Shown piece after piece: positions 1 through 6,316 of a stretch of DNA of 7,866 nt; the stretch's first letter is position 1; the number at the start of each line of letters is the position of its first letter. The stretch comes from Fusobacterium_C necrophorum (GTDB lineage Bacteria > Fusobacteriota > Fusobacteriia > Fusobacteriales > Fusobacteriaceae): assembly GCF_900104395.1 (NCBI RefSeq), contig NZ_FMXX01000064.1. One strand, 5' to 3'. The position numbers and the translations under genes were made by a program. The notes under the pieces are model-generated. The model did not search any database and had not been told where the DNA came from. It worked only from the letters and a program-made list of their open reading frames with translations.

Positions 1-217
1 CAGAGTATGTGTCGTAAAGAGATAAATCAGAGTTTTGTAATCCTTCTACCCAACCTCTTTTAATTTCTCTTTGAATAGTTCTCCTAGAAACATCAATTAA
101 CTGAGCAATCTTAGTTTTAGAATACCCTAATTTAAAGTAAGCTTCAATTTTTCCTCTTTCAATGGAAGTTAAATGTTTACCTTTTTCTCTTTTTATAGTA
201 TACTTTTGTTGAACCAT
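1..217 (-). CDS. IS30-family transposase, N-terminal part (runs off the window)
   Basis: Reading the minus strand from the ATG at 217, the frame stays open for 72 codons to the left edge, so only the N-terminus is visible. The product begins MVQQKYTIKREKGKHLTSIE and continues with a helix-turn-helix stretch containing KTKIAQLIDVSRRTIQREIK, at about residues 35-54. This layout is that of the N-terminal DNA-binding domain of IS30-family transposases, which bind the element ends before a C-terminal DDE catalytic domain acts. The catalytic domain would lie outside the window, so I cannot say whether the element is intact. The start is supported by a strong ribosome binding site, AAAGGAGA, about 8 nt upstream. 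An inverted repeat (211-225 with 266-281) overlaps the start codon. Family assignment is by recognition of the N-terminal domain only. Confidence 0.8.
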   Translation of the reverse strand, partial: MVQQKYTIKREKGKHLTSIERGKIEAYFKLGYSKTKIAQLIDVSRRTIQREIKRGWVEGLQNSDLSLYDTYS

Positions 218-281
218 AGTAGTTTATCTCCTTTTGATTGATCGGCAAATTAATCATATCATAGAAAACTACTTATGGTTC
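211..281 (-). promoter_or_regulatory. Inverted repeat covering the transposase start codon
   Basis: Positions 211-225 (GAACCATAGTAGTTT) and 266-281 (AAACTACTTATGGTTC) are complementary over 15 bp with a single bulged base, separated by a 40-nt loop. In minus-strand RNA the 3' arm contains the transposase AUG (217-215). A transcript entering from outside the element could therefore fold so that the start codon is paired. The loop contains the ribosome binding site and two overlapping TATGAT boxes (258-253 and 263-258). A transcript starting from one of those would lack the 5' arm and stay translatable. The repeat is directly visible; the regulatory role is inference by analogy with read-through protection known in other IS elements. 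Confidence 0.5.
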
Positions 282-297
282 TTTTTATTTTATTTTA

Positions 298-320
298 GTG
301 TGACACTTTATTTTACAACT
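298..320. repeat. Putative terminal inverted repeat of the IS30-family element
   Basis: The plus strand reads GTGTGACACTTTATTTTACA and then ACT, about 80 nt upstream of the transposase start. It resembles the general pattern of IS30-family ends, a TGT-(N)-CACTT...TTTTACAA type. Its position, just outside the transposase leader and before rsmB, is where the upstream end of the element should be. The partner end and the target-site duplication are outside the window, so the exact boundary (about 318-323) is inferred. Confidence 0.5.
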
Positions 321-333
321 TAAACCTCTTTTC

Positions 334-1632
334 TCAAGATAACCTCTTCCATTTGACCATATAGAAAGAGTCCAGAACTTTTTCTTGATAGTCAATGGAA
401 AAGCCTCCCCACTCATCATAAGACCCTGCTACATTCTCCGGAATTTGAAGGGCTACACTTTCAAAATTGGGATGTGTTTCCAAAAACCATGCAGCATTTT
501 CCTGATTTTCTTGTGGAAGAATCGTACAGGTACTATAAACCATTTCTCCTCCCACTTTTAAAACCTCTGCGGCAGAAGCTAAAATTTCTCGTTGTAATAT
601 CACCAATTCTCCAATATTTTCGGGTTTTTTCGTATACAATCCTTCCGGTTTTTTTGCCAATACCCCATATCCGCTACAAGGAGCATCGACAAGAATTCTA
701 TCAAACTTTTTCCCTTGCAAAGAAAGATGTCTTGCATCCAATTTTACAGCTTGCACTATCGTAATGCCCAATTTTTTACAATTTTCCTGAATCAATTTTA
801 TTTTGTGTGTATGAATGTCCAAAGATAAAATTTGTCCTTCATTTTTCATGTCTTCCGCCAACACGGAAGTTTTTCCTCCGGGAGCACTACAGGTATCCAA
901 AACAATTTCTCCCGCTTTGGCTCCCAAATTCTTCGCTGCCAAATAAGAAGCTGCATCTTGCACAATCATTTTTCCTTCTTGAAATTCCGAACTGGCCAAA
1001 ATATTTCCCGCTTTCAGATAATAAACGGTTTCGACTTTCTTTACAATATCGATCTCTTCTCTTGCTAAATATTCCTCAAATTCCTCACAGGAATACTTCA
1101 ACAGGTTCACTCTTACACTCAACAACGGTGTTCTTTTTAAGCTCTTTAAAATCTCCAAATACTGTGTAGGATTTTCCTTTTTGATTTGTTGGAAAAACCA
1201 TTTCGGATATGACAGTAAAATTTCTTCTTTCTCCGCTTTTATCAGTTTTTCTTCCTCTTCTGAAAAACTTCTCTGAAAATTTCGCAACACGGCATTGACA
1301 AAGCGAGACACGGAAATACCGTATTTCTTTTTTGCTAATTCCACTCCCTCCCAAATGACTCCTTTGTCATCACTTTCCATGAAACGAATTTGATAAAAAG
1401 AAAGTCGAAACAACTGCTGTAACCAGTCCTTTTTGATTTCCTTTACTTTTTGTGAAATCATATGGTCCAAATAAATTTTATTCCGAATCACTCCATAAAA
1501 TACTTCCGTGATAAAATTTTTTTCTCCCTTTTGAAAACTTTTTTTATGAAACAATTCATTCAAAACAATATTGGAATATTTTCCCTGTTCCACTTCCTGT
1601 AATAAAGCAATAATATCATTTTTAATTGCCAT
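334..1632 (-). CDS. rsmB: 16S rRNA (cytosine-967-C5)-methyltransferase RsmB
   Basis: RsmB (Sun/Fmu) transfers a methyl group from S-adenosylmethionine to C5 of one cytosine of 16S rRNA, C967 in E. coli numbering, in the cytoplasm. The 432-residue product has the expected length and two-part structure. Residues 1-130 form a NusB-like RNA-binding domain, and about 165-432 form the Nol1/Nop2/Sun methyltransferase core. Visible motifs are DTCSAPGGKT at 246-255 (SAM loop), an acidic D272 after strand 2, DAPCSG at 316-321 (Cys319, motif IV) and YSTCT at 366-370 (Cys369, the expected nucleophile of motif VI) followed by PQENQE. The start at 1632 is fixed by AGGAGG at 1643-1638, 5 nt upstream. The gene diverges from mgtE. 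An IS30 element begins within about 20 bp of its stop codon, and no intrinsic terminator is visible in between. The segment after DAPCSG (AKKPEGLYTKKPEN) departs from the usual RRKP-(D/E)-I-K-(W/Y) pattern but keeps its spacing. Confidence 0.93.
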   Translation of the reverse strand: MAIKNDIIALLQEVEQGKYSNIVLNELFHKKSFQKGEKNFITEVFYGVIRNKIYLDHMISQKVKEIKKDWLQQLFRLSFYQIRFMESDDKGVIWEGVELAKKKYGISVSRFVNAVLRNFQRSFSEEEEKLIKAEKEEILLSYPKWFFQQIKKENPTQYLEILKSLKRTPLLSVRVNLLKYSCEEFEEYLAREEIDIVKKVETVYYLKAGNILASSEFQEGKMIVQDAASYLAAKNLGAKAGEIVLDTCSAPGGKTSVLAEDMKNEGQILSLDIHTHKIKLIQENCKKLGITIVQAVKLDARHLSLQGKKFDRILVDAPCSGYGVLAKKPEGLYTKKPENIGELVILQREILASAAEVLKVGGEMVYSTCTILPQENQENAAWFLETHPNFESVALQIPENVAGSYDEWGGFSIDYQEKVLDSFYMVKWKRLS

Positions 1633-1670
1633 TGGATCCTCCTAATTTTTCTTTTCCCGATTTTCACTTC

Positions 1671-1679
1671 ATTATACCA
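1671..1679 (-). promoter_or_regulatory. Probable rsmB promoter (extended -10)
   Basis: The minus strand carries a perfect TATAAT at 1676-1671 preceded by TGG, giving an extended -10 (TGGTATAAT) about 40 nt before the rsmB start. No good TTGACA-like -35 lies 16-18 bp upstream (around 1694-1700), which is acceptable for an extended -10 promoter. Transcription would start near 1664. Confidence 0.6.
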
Positions 1680-1695
1680 TAAACTCATCTTTTAT

Positions 1696-1727
1696 TTGCG
1701 TTTTTTTATCAGAAATGGTACTATAAA
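1696..1727 (+). promoter_or_regulatory. Probable mgtE promoter
   Basis: The plus strand has TATAAAAT at 1722-1729, overlapped by an extended-10-like TGGTACTAT (1716-1724). A weak TTGCGT at 1696-1701 lies 17 bp before TACTAT. The start would be near 1731-1735, leaving a leader of about 35 nt that is too short for a Mg2+ riboswitch. Its -35 zone overlaps that of the divergent rsmB promoter. Confidence 0.45.
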
Positions 1728-1755
1728 ATTGAGTGAAAATACATAAAAATTTAAG

Positions 1756-1761
1756 AGGAGG
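1756..1761 (+). promoter_or_regulatory. Ribosome binding site fixing the mgtE start
   Basis: A perfect AGGAGG sits 7 nt before the ATG at 1769. This supports 1769 as the start rather than the in-frame GTG at 1733, which lies upstream of this site, overlaps the likely transcription start and has no ribosome binding site of its own. Confidence 0.8.
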
Positions 1762-1768
1762 TGTCATC

Positions 1769-3109
1769 ATGGAGAATATTTTGGAATATTTGGAAAGCAA
1801 CCGACTTTCTGAATTGAAAAATATTTTAAACGAAGAAAACCCTGTAGACATTGCAGAACATTTTGAAGACTTATCAAAGGAGAAGACTATACTCGTCTTT
1901 CGTATTCTCCAGAAAGATGCTGCCTCAGAAGTTTTTTCTTACCTTTCTCCGGAAAAACAGGAAGAAATTATTGAAAGCATTACCGATGAAGAATTGAAAA
2001 GAATTTTAGATGAATTGTTTCTTGATGATACTGTAGACTTGGTTGAAGAAATGCCGGCAAATATTGTGGATAAAATTTTAAAAAATTCCTCTGCCGAAAC
2101 CAGAAAACTTATCAATCAATTTTTGAAATATCCGGAAAATTCAGCTGGTGGAGTCATGACGGTGGAATATGTATCTTTTAAAAATGACATGACTATAGGG
2201 CAGGCTCTTTCCTATTTTAAAAACGTGGGAATGGATAAGGAAGATACCGACATTTGTTTTGTCATTGATAAAACAAGACATTTTTTAGGGATTATTACCT
2301 TGAAACAGCTCATTCTTGTGGAAGATGATGTTCCTCTTGTCGATGCTATGGATACTTCGATTCCGACAGTCAAAACCTTAGATGACCAAGAAGACGTTGC
2401 CGATTTATTCAGAAAATATGACTATAACTCAATTCCTGTTGTAGATAATGAAAATCGTTTGGTAGGACTCATTACGATTGACGACGTAGTTGATGTCATC
2501 GACCAAGAAAACACGGAAGACTTCCACATTATGGCTGCAATGGAACCGTCCAATGAGGAGTATCTGAGAGAATCCATTTTCTCCTTGGCAAAGCATAGAA
2601 TCATTTGGCTACTGGTACTCATGATTTCAGCGACAGCAACGGGAATTATTATCCGAAGATATGAATCCGTTCTGCAATCTGTTGTGACTTTGGCCATTTT
2701 TATTCCCATGTTAATGGATACCGGAGGAAACGCAGGCTCTCAGTCTGCAACCCTGATTATTCGTGGTTTGGCTTTGGGAGAAATTGAATTGTCTGATATT
2801 GGAAAAATTGTTTGGAAAGAATTTCGTGTTAGTATTTTAGTTGGAGTCGCTTTGGCACTTGTAAATTTTCTACGAATTTACTATATTGATCAAGTTGGAC
2901 TTACCATCTCTACAGTTGTTTGTTTTAGCCTGCTTATCACGGTTATTATTGCGAAAGTGGTGGGAGGATCCTTGCCAATCGTAGCAAAAGCTCTAAGATT
3001 GGATCCTGCTATCATGGCGAGTCCTTTGATTACAACCATTGTAGATGCTTGTGCTCTGGCAATTTATTTCCAATTATCGTCCCATTTTTTACATTTGGTA
3101 TCTTCATAA
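1769..3109 (+). CDS. mgtE: Magnesium channel/transporter MgtE
   Basis: MgtE is an inner-membrane dimeric channel that admits Mg2+ (and some other divalent ions) and closes when cytoplasmic Mg2+ is high. The 446-residue product has the usual length and order. An acidic superhelical N domain spans about 1-125 (EEN, EDLS, LFLDDTVDLVEEMP). A CBS-domain pair spans about 126-250, opening with SAGGVMTVEYVS at 125-136 and closing with GLITIDDVVDVI at 233-244. A membrane domain of about five helices fills 276-440. In the membrane part, PMLMDTGGNAGSQSAT (313-328) and LDPAIMASPLITTIVDA (411-427) are the hallmark segments. Asp426 in the last helix corresponds to the conserved pore Asp of the family. In Thermus MgtE the acidic N/CBS surfaces bind Mg2+ and act as the gate, and the same acidic richness is seen here. 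The next gene on the strand starts 84 nt later with no clear terminator between, so partial co-transcription is possible. Confidence 0.95.
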   Translation: MENILEYLESNRLSELKNILNEENPVDIAEHFEDLSKEKTILVFRILQKDAASEVFSYLSPEKQEEIIESITDEELKRILDELFLDDTVDLVEEMPANIVDKILKNSSAETRKLINQFLKYPENSAGGVMTVEYVSFKNDMTIGQALSYFKNVGMDKEDTDICFVIDKTRHFLGIITLKQLILVEDDVPLVDAMDTSIPTVKTLDDQEDVADLFRKYDYNSIPVVDNENRLVGLITIDDVVDVIDQENTEDFHIMAAMEPSNEEYLRESIFSLAKHRIIWLLVLMISATATGIIIRRYESVLQSVVTLAIFIPMLMDTGGNAGSQSATLIIRGLALGEIELSDIGKIVWKEFRVSILVGVALALVNFLRIYYIDQVGLTISTVVCFSLLITVIIAKVVGGSLPIVAKALRLDPAIMASPLITTIVDACALAIYFQLSSHFLHLVSS

Positions 3110-3177
3110 TTTTATACAATAAGTGGTGTGAACATAGGTGTCAAAATCAATTTTTACAGTTAGTGTCTTAGTTGTTT

Positions 3178-3185
3178 AAGGGGGG
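3178..3185 (+). promoter_or_regulatory. Ribosome binding site deciding the EamA-gene start
   Basis: AAGGGGGG ends 2 nt before an ATG at 3188 but 8 nt before a second in-frame ATG at 3194. Normal spacing favours 3194; use of 3188 would add only Met-Ala at the N-terminus. Confidence 0.6.
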
Positions 3186-3193
3186 AAATGGCT

Positions 3194-4087
3194 ATGAATC
3201 AGTTTTTATTGGGAAATGGAGCTTTGTTACTAACATCGTTTATTTGGGGAAGTGCCTTTGTAGCACAGGTCACGGGAATGGATCTCATCGGACCTTTTAG
3301 CTTCAGTGCTTCTCGTTGTTTTTTATCTACTCTTTTCGTTTTTATACTGATTCTTTTTCAAAAAGAAAAAGATACCACAAAGCTGAAAGATTTACTTTTG
3401 GGTGGAGCTGCCTGTGGTATCTTCCTCTTTTTAGGCTCCTCTTGTCAACAAGTGGGCTTACTGTACACAACTGCGGGAAAAACAAGTTTTATTACTTCAC
3501 TCTATATTGTATTGGTTCCCATACTGGGAATTTTCTTTAAAAAGAAAGTAAATCTTTTCACTTGGATGGCTGTTTTTTTAGGAACGGTAGGGCTTTACTT
3601 ACTGGCAATGTCCGGCTTGACAGAGGGAGCAGCGATTAATAAGGGAGACCTTTTTGTTTTCTTGGGTTCTTTTTTCTGGGCAGGTCATATCTTAATCATT
3701 GACCATTTTACAAAAAAGGTAAACCCTATTAAACTTTCCTGCTTACAATTTGCTGTGACTACCTGCTTAGCGGCAATCGTTGCTCTGAGCATAGAAGCTC
3801 CAACATTACCCAATATTTTTGCTTCTTGGAAGTCCATTGCTTATGCCGGAATTTTGTCGGGGGGAATTGCCTATACTTTACAAATTGTAGGGCAAAAACA
3901 TACGACAAATGCAACTTTAGCTTCTTTGATTTTAAGTTTAGAATCTGTATTTGGAGCTATTGCAGGTTTCGTGGTTTTACATGAAAGATTGAAAGCGAGT
4001 GAAATTTTAGGTTGTGTGATTATGTTTATTGCCATTCTGGTGGCTCAAATTCCAAGTGATTTTTTCGAAAAAAAGAAAGGAAAGTAG
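3194..4087 (+). CDS. EamA/DMT-family transporter (substrate unknown)
   Basis: The 297-residue product is almost entirely hydrophobic helices with short loops, matching the roughly 300-residue, 10-helix, two-repeat architecture of the drug/metabolite transporter (EamA, formerly DUF6) family. These proteins are inner-membrane exporters or permeases. The first repeat begins with SFIWGSAFVAQ (15-25) and continues through IGPFSFSASR (32-41) and TTAGKTSFITSLYIVLVPILG-like sequence around 92-112. The second has FWAGHILIID (161-170) and ends in TLASLILSLESVFGAIAG-like sequence around 241-258, followed by LHERL (262-266). The C-terminus is a basic tail (EKKKGK). I chose the ATG at 3194 for ribosome-binding-site spacing. 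A TACAAT box at 3115-3120 could be the -10 of a private promoter, but no matching -35 is evident. The gene is followed after 6 nt by trmR, so the two are probably one unit. Family members move amino acids, nucleosides or other metabolites; the sequence does not tell which. Confidence 0.9.
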   Translation: MNQFLLGNGALLLTSFIWGSAFVAQVTGMDLIGPFSFSASRCFLSTLFVFILILFQKEKDTTKLKDLLLGGAACGIFLFLGSSCQQVGLLYTTAGKTSFITSLYIVLVPILGIFFKKKVNLFTWMAVFLGTVGLYLLAMSGLTEGAAINKGDLFVFLGSFFWAGHILIIDHFTKKVNPIKLSCLQFAVTTCLAAIVALSIEAPTLPNIFASWKSIAYAGILSGGIAYTLQIVGQKHTTNATLASLILSLESVFGAIAGFVVLHERLKASEILGCVIMFIAILVAQIPSDFFEKKKGK

Positions 4088-4093
4088 TATCCT

Positions 4094-4741
4094 ATGTTAG
4101 AAGTTTTAAATCCCATCAATCAATATCTTTACACAAAAATAGAAGAAAAAGACCCTATTCTCTTAGAATTGGAAGCATATGCCCAGCAACATAAGGTTCC
4201 TATTGTGACCAAAGAAGTGGCAGAATATCTAAAGATGATGTTACAACTAAAAAAATGTCATCATGCTTTAGAGATCGGTACCGCCATCGGGTATTCCGGA
4301 ATCTATATTGCGAGAGAAATCAGCGGAACCTTAACGACAATAGAAATTGATAAAAATCGTTTTGAAGAAGCGAAAAAAAATTTTGAAAAAGCAAAAATAT
4401 TCAATGTAAATCAAATCTTAGGAGATGCCACGGAAGAAATCAAACATCTTGATGAAACATTTGACTTTATTTTCATAGATGCCTCCAAAGGACAATATCA
4501 AAAATTTTTCGAGGACTCCTACCCCAAGTTACAACAAGGAGGTGTTGTTTTTATCGATAATATTCTATTTCGAGGCTATGTCTGTGAAGAAAAGTATCCG
4601 AAACGTTATAAGACTTTAGTAAAAAAATTGGATGAATTTATTTCATATCTCTATAAAAACCATAATTTCGTCCTTCTTCCATTCGGAGATGGAGTTGGAA
4701 TTATACATAAAGACGACAATATTGCCATGAAATCTAAATAA
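4094..4741 (+). CDS. trmR: SAM-dependent O-methyltransferase, probable tRNA 5-hydroxyuridine methyltransferase TrmR
   Basis: The 215-residue product is a class I O-methyltransferase of the COMT-like family 3. Visible elements are HALEIGTAIGYSGIYIA (57-73, SAM loop), TIEIDKNR (82-89, acidic ribose contact), GDATE (110-114), FDFIFIDASKGQY (123-135) and GGVVFIDNILFRG (149-161). Asp129, Asp155 and Asn156 fit the usual divalent-metal site. In Bacillus subtilis the closest functional relative (TrmR/YrrM) converts ho5U34 of tRNA to mo5U; this assignment rests on size and overall resemblance. Members of the same fold also methylate catechol-like small molecules, so the substrate is not certain. The start is supported by GAAAGGA about 12 nt upstream, inside the end of the EamA gene. 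The U32-peptidase-type hydroxylation genes often found beside it are not in this window, where the next gene is a convergent MFS transporter. The C-terminus (DDNIAMKSK) is polar and unremarkable. Confidence 0.75.
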   Translation: MLEVLNPINQYLYTKIEEKDPILLELEAYAQQHKVPIVTKEVAEYLKMMLQLKKCHHALEIGTAIGYSGIYIAREISGTLTTIEIDKNRFEEAKKNFEKAKIFNVNQILGDATEEIKHLDETFDFIFIDASKGQYQKFFEDSYPKLQQGGVVFIDNILFRGYVCEEKYPKRYKTLVKKLDEFISYLYKNHNFVLLPFGDGVGIIHKDDNIAMKSK

Positions 4742-4754
4742 TAAAACCTGAGAA

Positions 4755-4810
4755 AGGATAAGGATAATACAATTTCAAGTTTCTTGATATTACTTCTCAT
4801 TCCTTATCCT
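4755..4810. terminator. Long imperfect inverted repeat at convergent 3' ends (candidate bidirectional terminator)
   Basis: A perfect 10-bp arm pair, AGGATAAGGA (4755-4764) with TCCTTATCCT (4801-4810), encloses a second stem. That inner stem is AATTTCAAG (4771-4779) with CTTGATATT (4783-4791), one mismatch and a TTT loop. The structure lies between trmR and the MFS gene, and its right arm is the coding sequence for the last MFS residues. No strong T-tract follows on the plus strand. On the minus strand the flank contains GGTTTTATT a little further on. Termination is therefore plausible but not classic. Confidence 0.35.
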
Positions 4811-5965
4811 CCATGTATATATAAAATAAATACATAGAATATATAGCATTCCGACAGGGAAACAAAAAAAGGACAAGTACCAAAAATTATGCTTATCCAA
4901 TATTCTTCCGATGACAACTTGAAAAAAAACTAAAAAAATACTGGACAAAGAGCTTATCAAGGACACTACCGAAGATCTAACATCATCCGGAATAAAAAAA
5001 TGCATACTTCCAAAAATCAAAGGAATTATGAAACCATTGCTTAATGACAAAATAAACATAAAAGAAAGATAAGCTTTCAAGTTTGAAGAATCATAAATAT
5101 AGACTAAAGATATTGGTATTAAGATACTTGCTAAGAAATAAACAAAATATGTCCTTATATTTATATGTTTCACTATAAATCCGCTGACAGCCATTCCAAT
5201 CAGGAATAAACTTTGAACAAATCCGAGTTTACTTTCCAAAATTCCCAAAGAATTAGCCCTAGGTTGCCAAATAAACAAATAAATGGAGTAAAAAATATAA
5301 TGAAGTGTCATTGCCAATGTATAAACCCATAATTTATGTTCCTTCCAAAAAATGCCTATACTTTTTTTTCCGATTTTTAGTAAATCTCTTTCTTCACTTC
5401 TATTATCTTTAAAAAAAGAATAAATAAAAACACCATTTAAAATATACAAGCATCCAGCTATCATCAATATAGTCTTATACTTCAAATCAAAAGGAGCTAT
5501 TAAAAATCCAATAAAAATACCTAAAAAATTAGTTGTATATTGGGTTTGAGCGTTTACTTTCATAATACTTTCTTTTCTTTCTAATTCAGAAAGTCCTTTT
5601 TCATCTAGTGTATGAATGAACCAAGGAAATAATGTTCCACTTACTTGAGATTCTCCTACTCCTAAAATAATTGCTCCGGAATACAAAAGAAAGATATTCT
5701 CACTTATCATCATAAAAAGGGAGAGCCCCATAAATAACATCCCAATTGTAAAGATTTTTAATCGACCATATTTGTCTGCGAAACCACCTGTCGGATAATC
5801 AAAAATCATTTGTGAAAATAGGACTATTGACCATAAAATTCCAATCTGATAATTTGTTAGACCCACCTGCAACAAATAAGCGGTTATAACGGAACCATAA
5901 AGAATCGAAGAGATTTTAAGACTACTCTCTCCCCAAAGTAAGGCAATTACATTATTTCTACTCAT
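4790..5965 (-). CDS. Major facilitator superfamily transporter (substrate unknown)
   Basis: The 391-residue product has about 12 hydrophobic segments and the MFS motif A between helices 2 and 3, seen as DYPTGGFADKYGRLK at 56-70. A second half begins after a charged central loop (about 186-210, DNRSEERDLLKIGKKS). It contains WQPRANSLGI (233-242) and an IPDDVRSSVVSLISSLSS stretch (325-342), typical of the drug-efflux-like branch of MFS proteins. The protein sits in the inner membrane and is most likely a proton-driven exporter. Neither a drug nor a metabolite substrate can be read from it. The start at 5965 has GGGAGA 6 nt upstream (5977-5972). The coding sequence is more A/T-rich in its codons (many AAA, ATA, TTA) than rsmB or tuf, and a very A+T-rich leader precedes it, so horizontal acquisition is possible. 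It faces trmR tail to tail with a 48-nt gap. Confidence 0.88.
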   Translation of the reverse strand: MSRNNVIALLWGESSLKISSILYGSVITAYLLQVGLTNYQIGILWSIVLFSQMIFDYPTGGFADKYGRLKIFTIGMLFMGLSLFMMISENIFLLYSGAIILGVGESQVSGTLFPWFIHTLDEKGLSELERKESIMKVNAQTQYTTNFLGIFIGFLIAPFDLKYKTILMIAGCLYILNGVFIYSFFKDNRSEERDLLKIGKKSIGIFWKEHKLWVYTLAMTLHYIFYSIYLFIWQPRANSLGILESKLGFVQSLFLIGMAVSGFIVKHINIRTYFVYFLASILIPISLVYIYDSSNLKAYLSFMFILSLSNGFIIPLIFGSMHFFIPDDVRSSVVSLISSLSSIFLVFFQVVIGRILDKHNFWYLSFFCFPVGMLYILCIYFIYTWRIRNEK

Positions 5966-6039
5966 ATAGTATCTCCCTTAACAATAATATTTTAAGCAAC
6001 TAAATTTTTAAAATTGATTTTTCATTGTTTCTAAATTTA

Positions 6040-6068
6040 TATATACTTTAGCTTTTCCTAAAAATCAA
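6040..6068 (-). promoter_or_regulatory. Candidate promoter of the MFS gene
   Basis: The minus strand shows TTGATT at 6068-6063 and TATATA at 6045-6040 separated by exactly 17 bp. Transcription would start near 6033, leaving a leader of roughly 68 nt before the ATG at 5965. The surrounding sequence is so A+T-rich that other -10-like boxes (for example TAAAAT near 5985-5995) also occur, so the choice is moderate. Confidence 0.45.
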
Positions 6069-6176
6069 GAAAACAATACTTTATTTTAAAAAATAAATAT
6101 AAAAAATTCAATTATAGATTTTTTATCTAAAAATATCTTAATTTTTTCCATATATGCCGTCTATCGCTTGACAAAT

Positions 6177-6197
6177 AAGAGGCAAAATAAGCCTCCT
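6177..6197 (-). terminator. Hairpin with U-rich tail, candidate minus-strand terminator
   Basis: On the minus strand AGGAGGC (6197-6191), a 7-nt loop TTATTTT and GCCTCTT (6183-6177) form a 7-bp stem with one G-U pair, followed by ATTTGTC. On the plus strand the same arms would have an A-C mismatch, so the minus orientation is favoured. No gene lies immediately upstream on that strand, so it would have to end an unannotated RNA or tuf read-through. Confidence 0.3.
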
Positions 6198-6198
6198 C

Positions 6199-6235
6199 AA
6201 AGAGCTTTCGGGTAATTTCCCTAGTCTCTTTTTTT
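6199..6235 (+). terminator. Weak plus-strand terminator-like hairpin with T-tract
   Basis: AAAGAG (6199-6204) pairs with CTCTTT (6226-6231), enclosing an inner GGG/CCC stem (6210-6212 with 6219-6221), and a run of T continues to 6235. The stem is interrupted by an internal loop, and there is no annotated plus-strand gene upstream, so confidence is low. Confidence 0.25.
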
Positions 6236-6266
6236 ATAAAGGGCTAAAATCAGCTCTTATTTTTTA

Positions 6267-6316
6267 CGAAAGCCATGAATTTTAGAGGTATTTCGCCGTT
6301 TAGTATCCAAAACGGC
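6267..6316. other. Two abutting hairpins, candidate structured RNA element
   Basis: The first hairpin pairs CGAAA (6267-6271) with TTTCG (6291-6295). It is extended on the plus strand by GCC (6272-6274) with GGT (6287-6289) after a one-base bulge. The second pairs GCCGTTT (6295-6301) perfectly with AAACGGC (6310-6316) around an 8-nt loop. They meet at the same G (6295), so they could stack. The G-U pair in the first hairpin exists only in plus-strand RNA, which weakly favours that orientation. No known RNA family is recognised. Confidence 0.35.

Noticed and set aside
1733..1768. GTG-initiated N-terminal extension of mgtE by 12 residues
   Set aside because: The GTG lies at the probable transcription start, has no ribosome binding site, and the extension would translate across the AGGAGG that serves the ATG at 1769.
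3110..3187. Possible IS end or terminator between mgtE and the EamA gene
   Set aside because: A loose resemblance of GTGTCAAAATC...TTTTTACAGTT to the IS30 end at 298-320 is not maintained base by base, and no stable hairpin with a T-tract is present.
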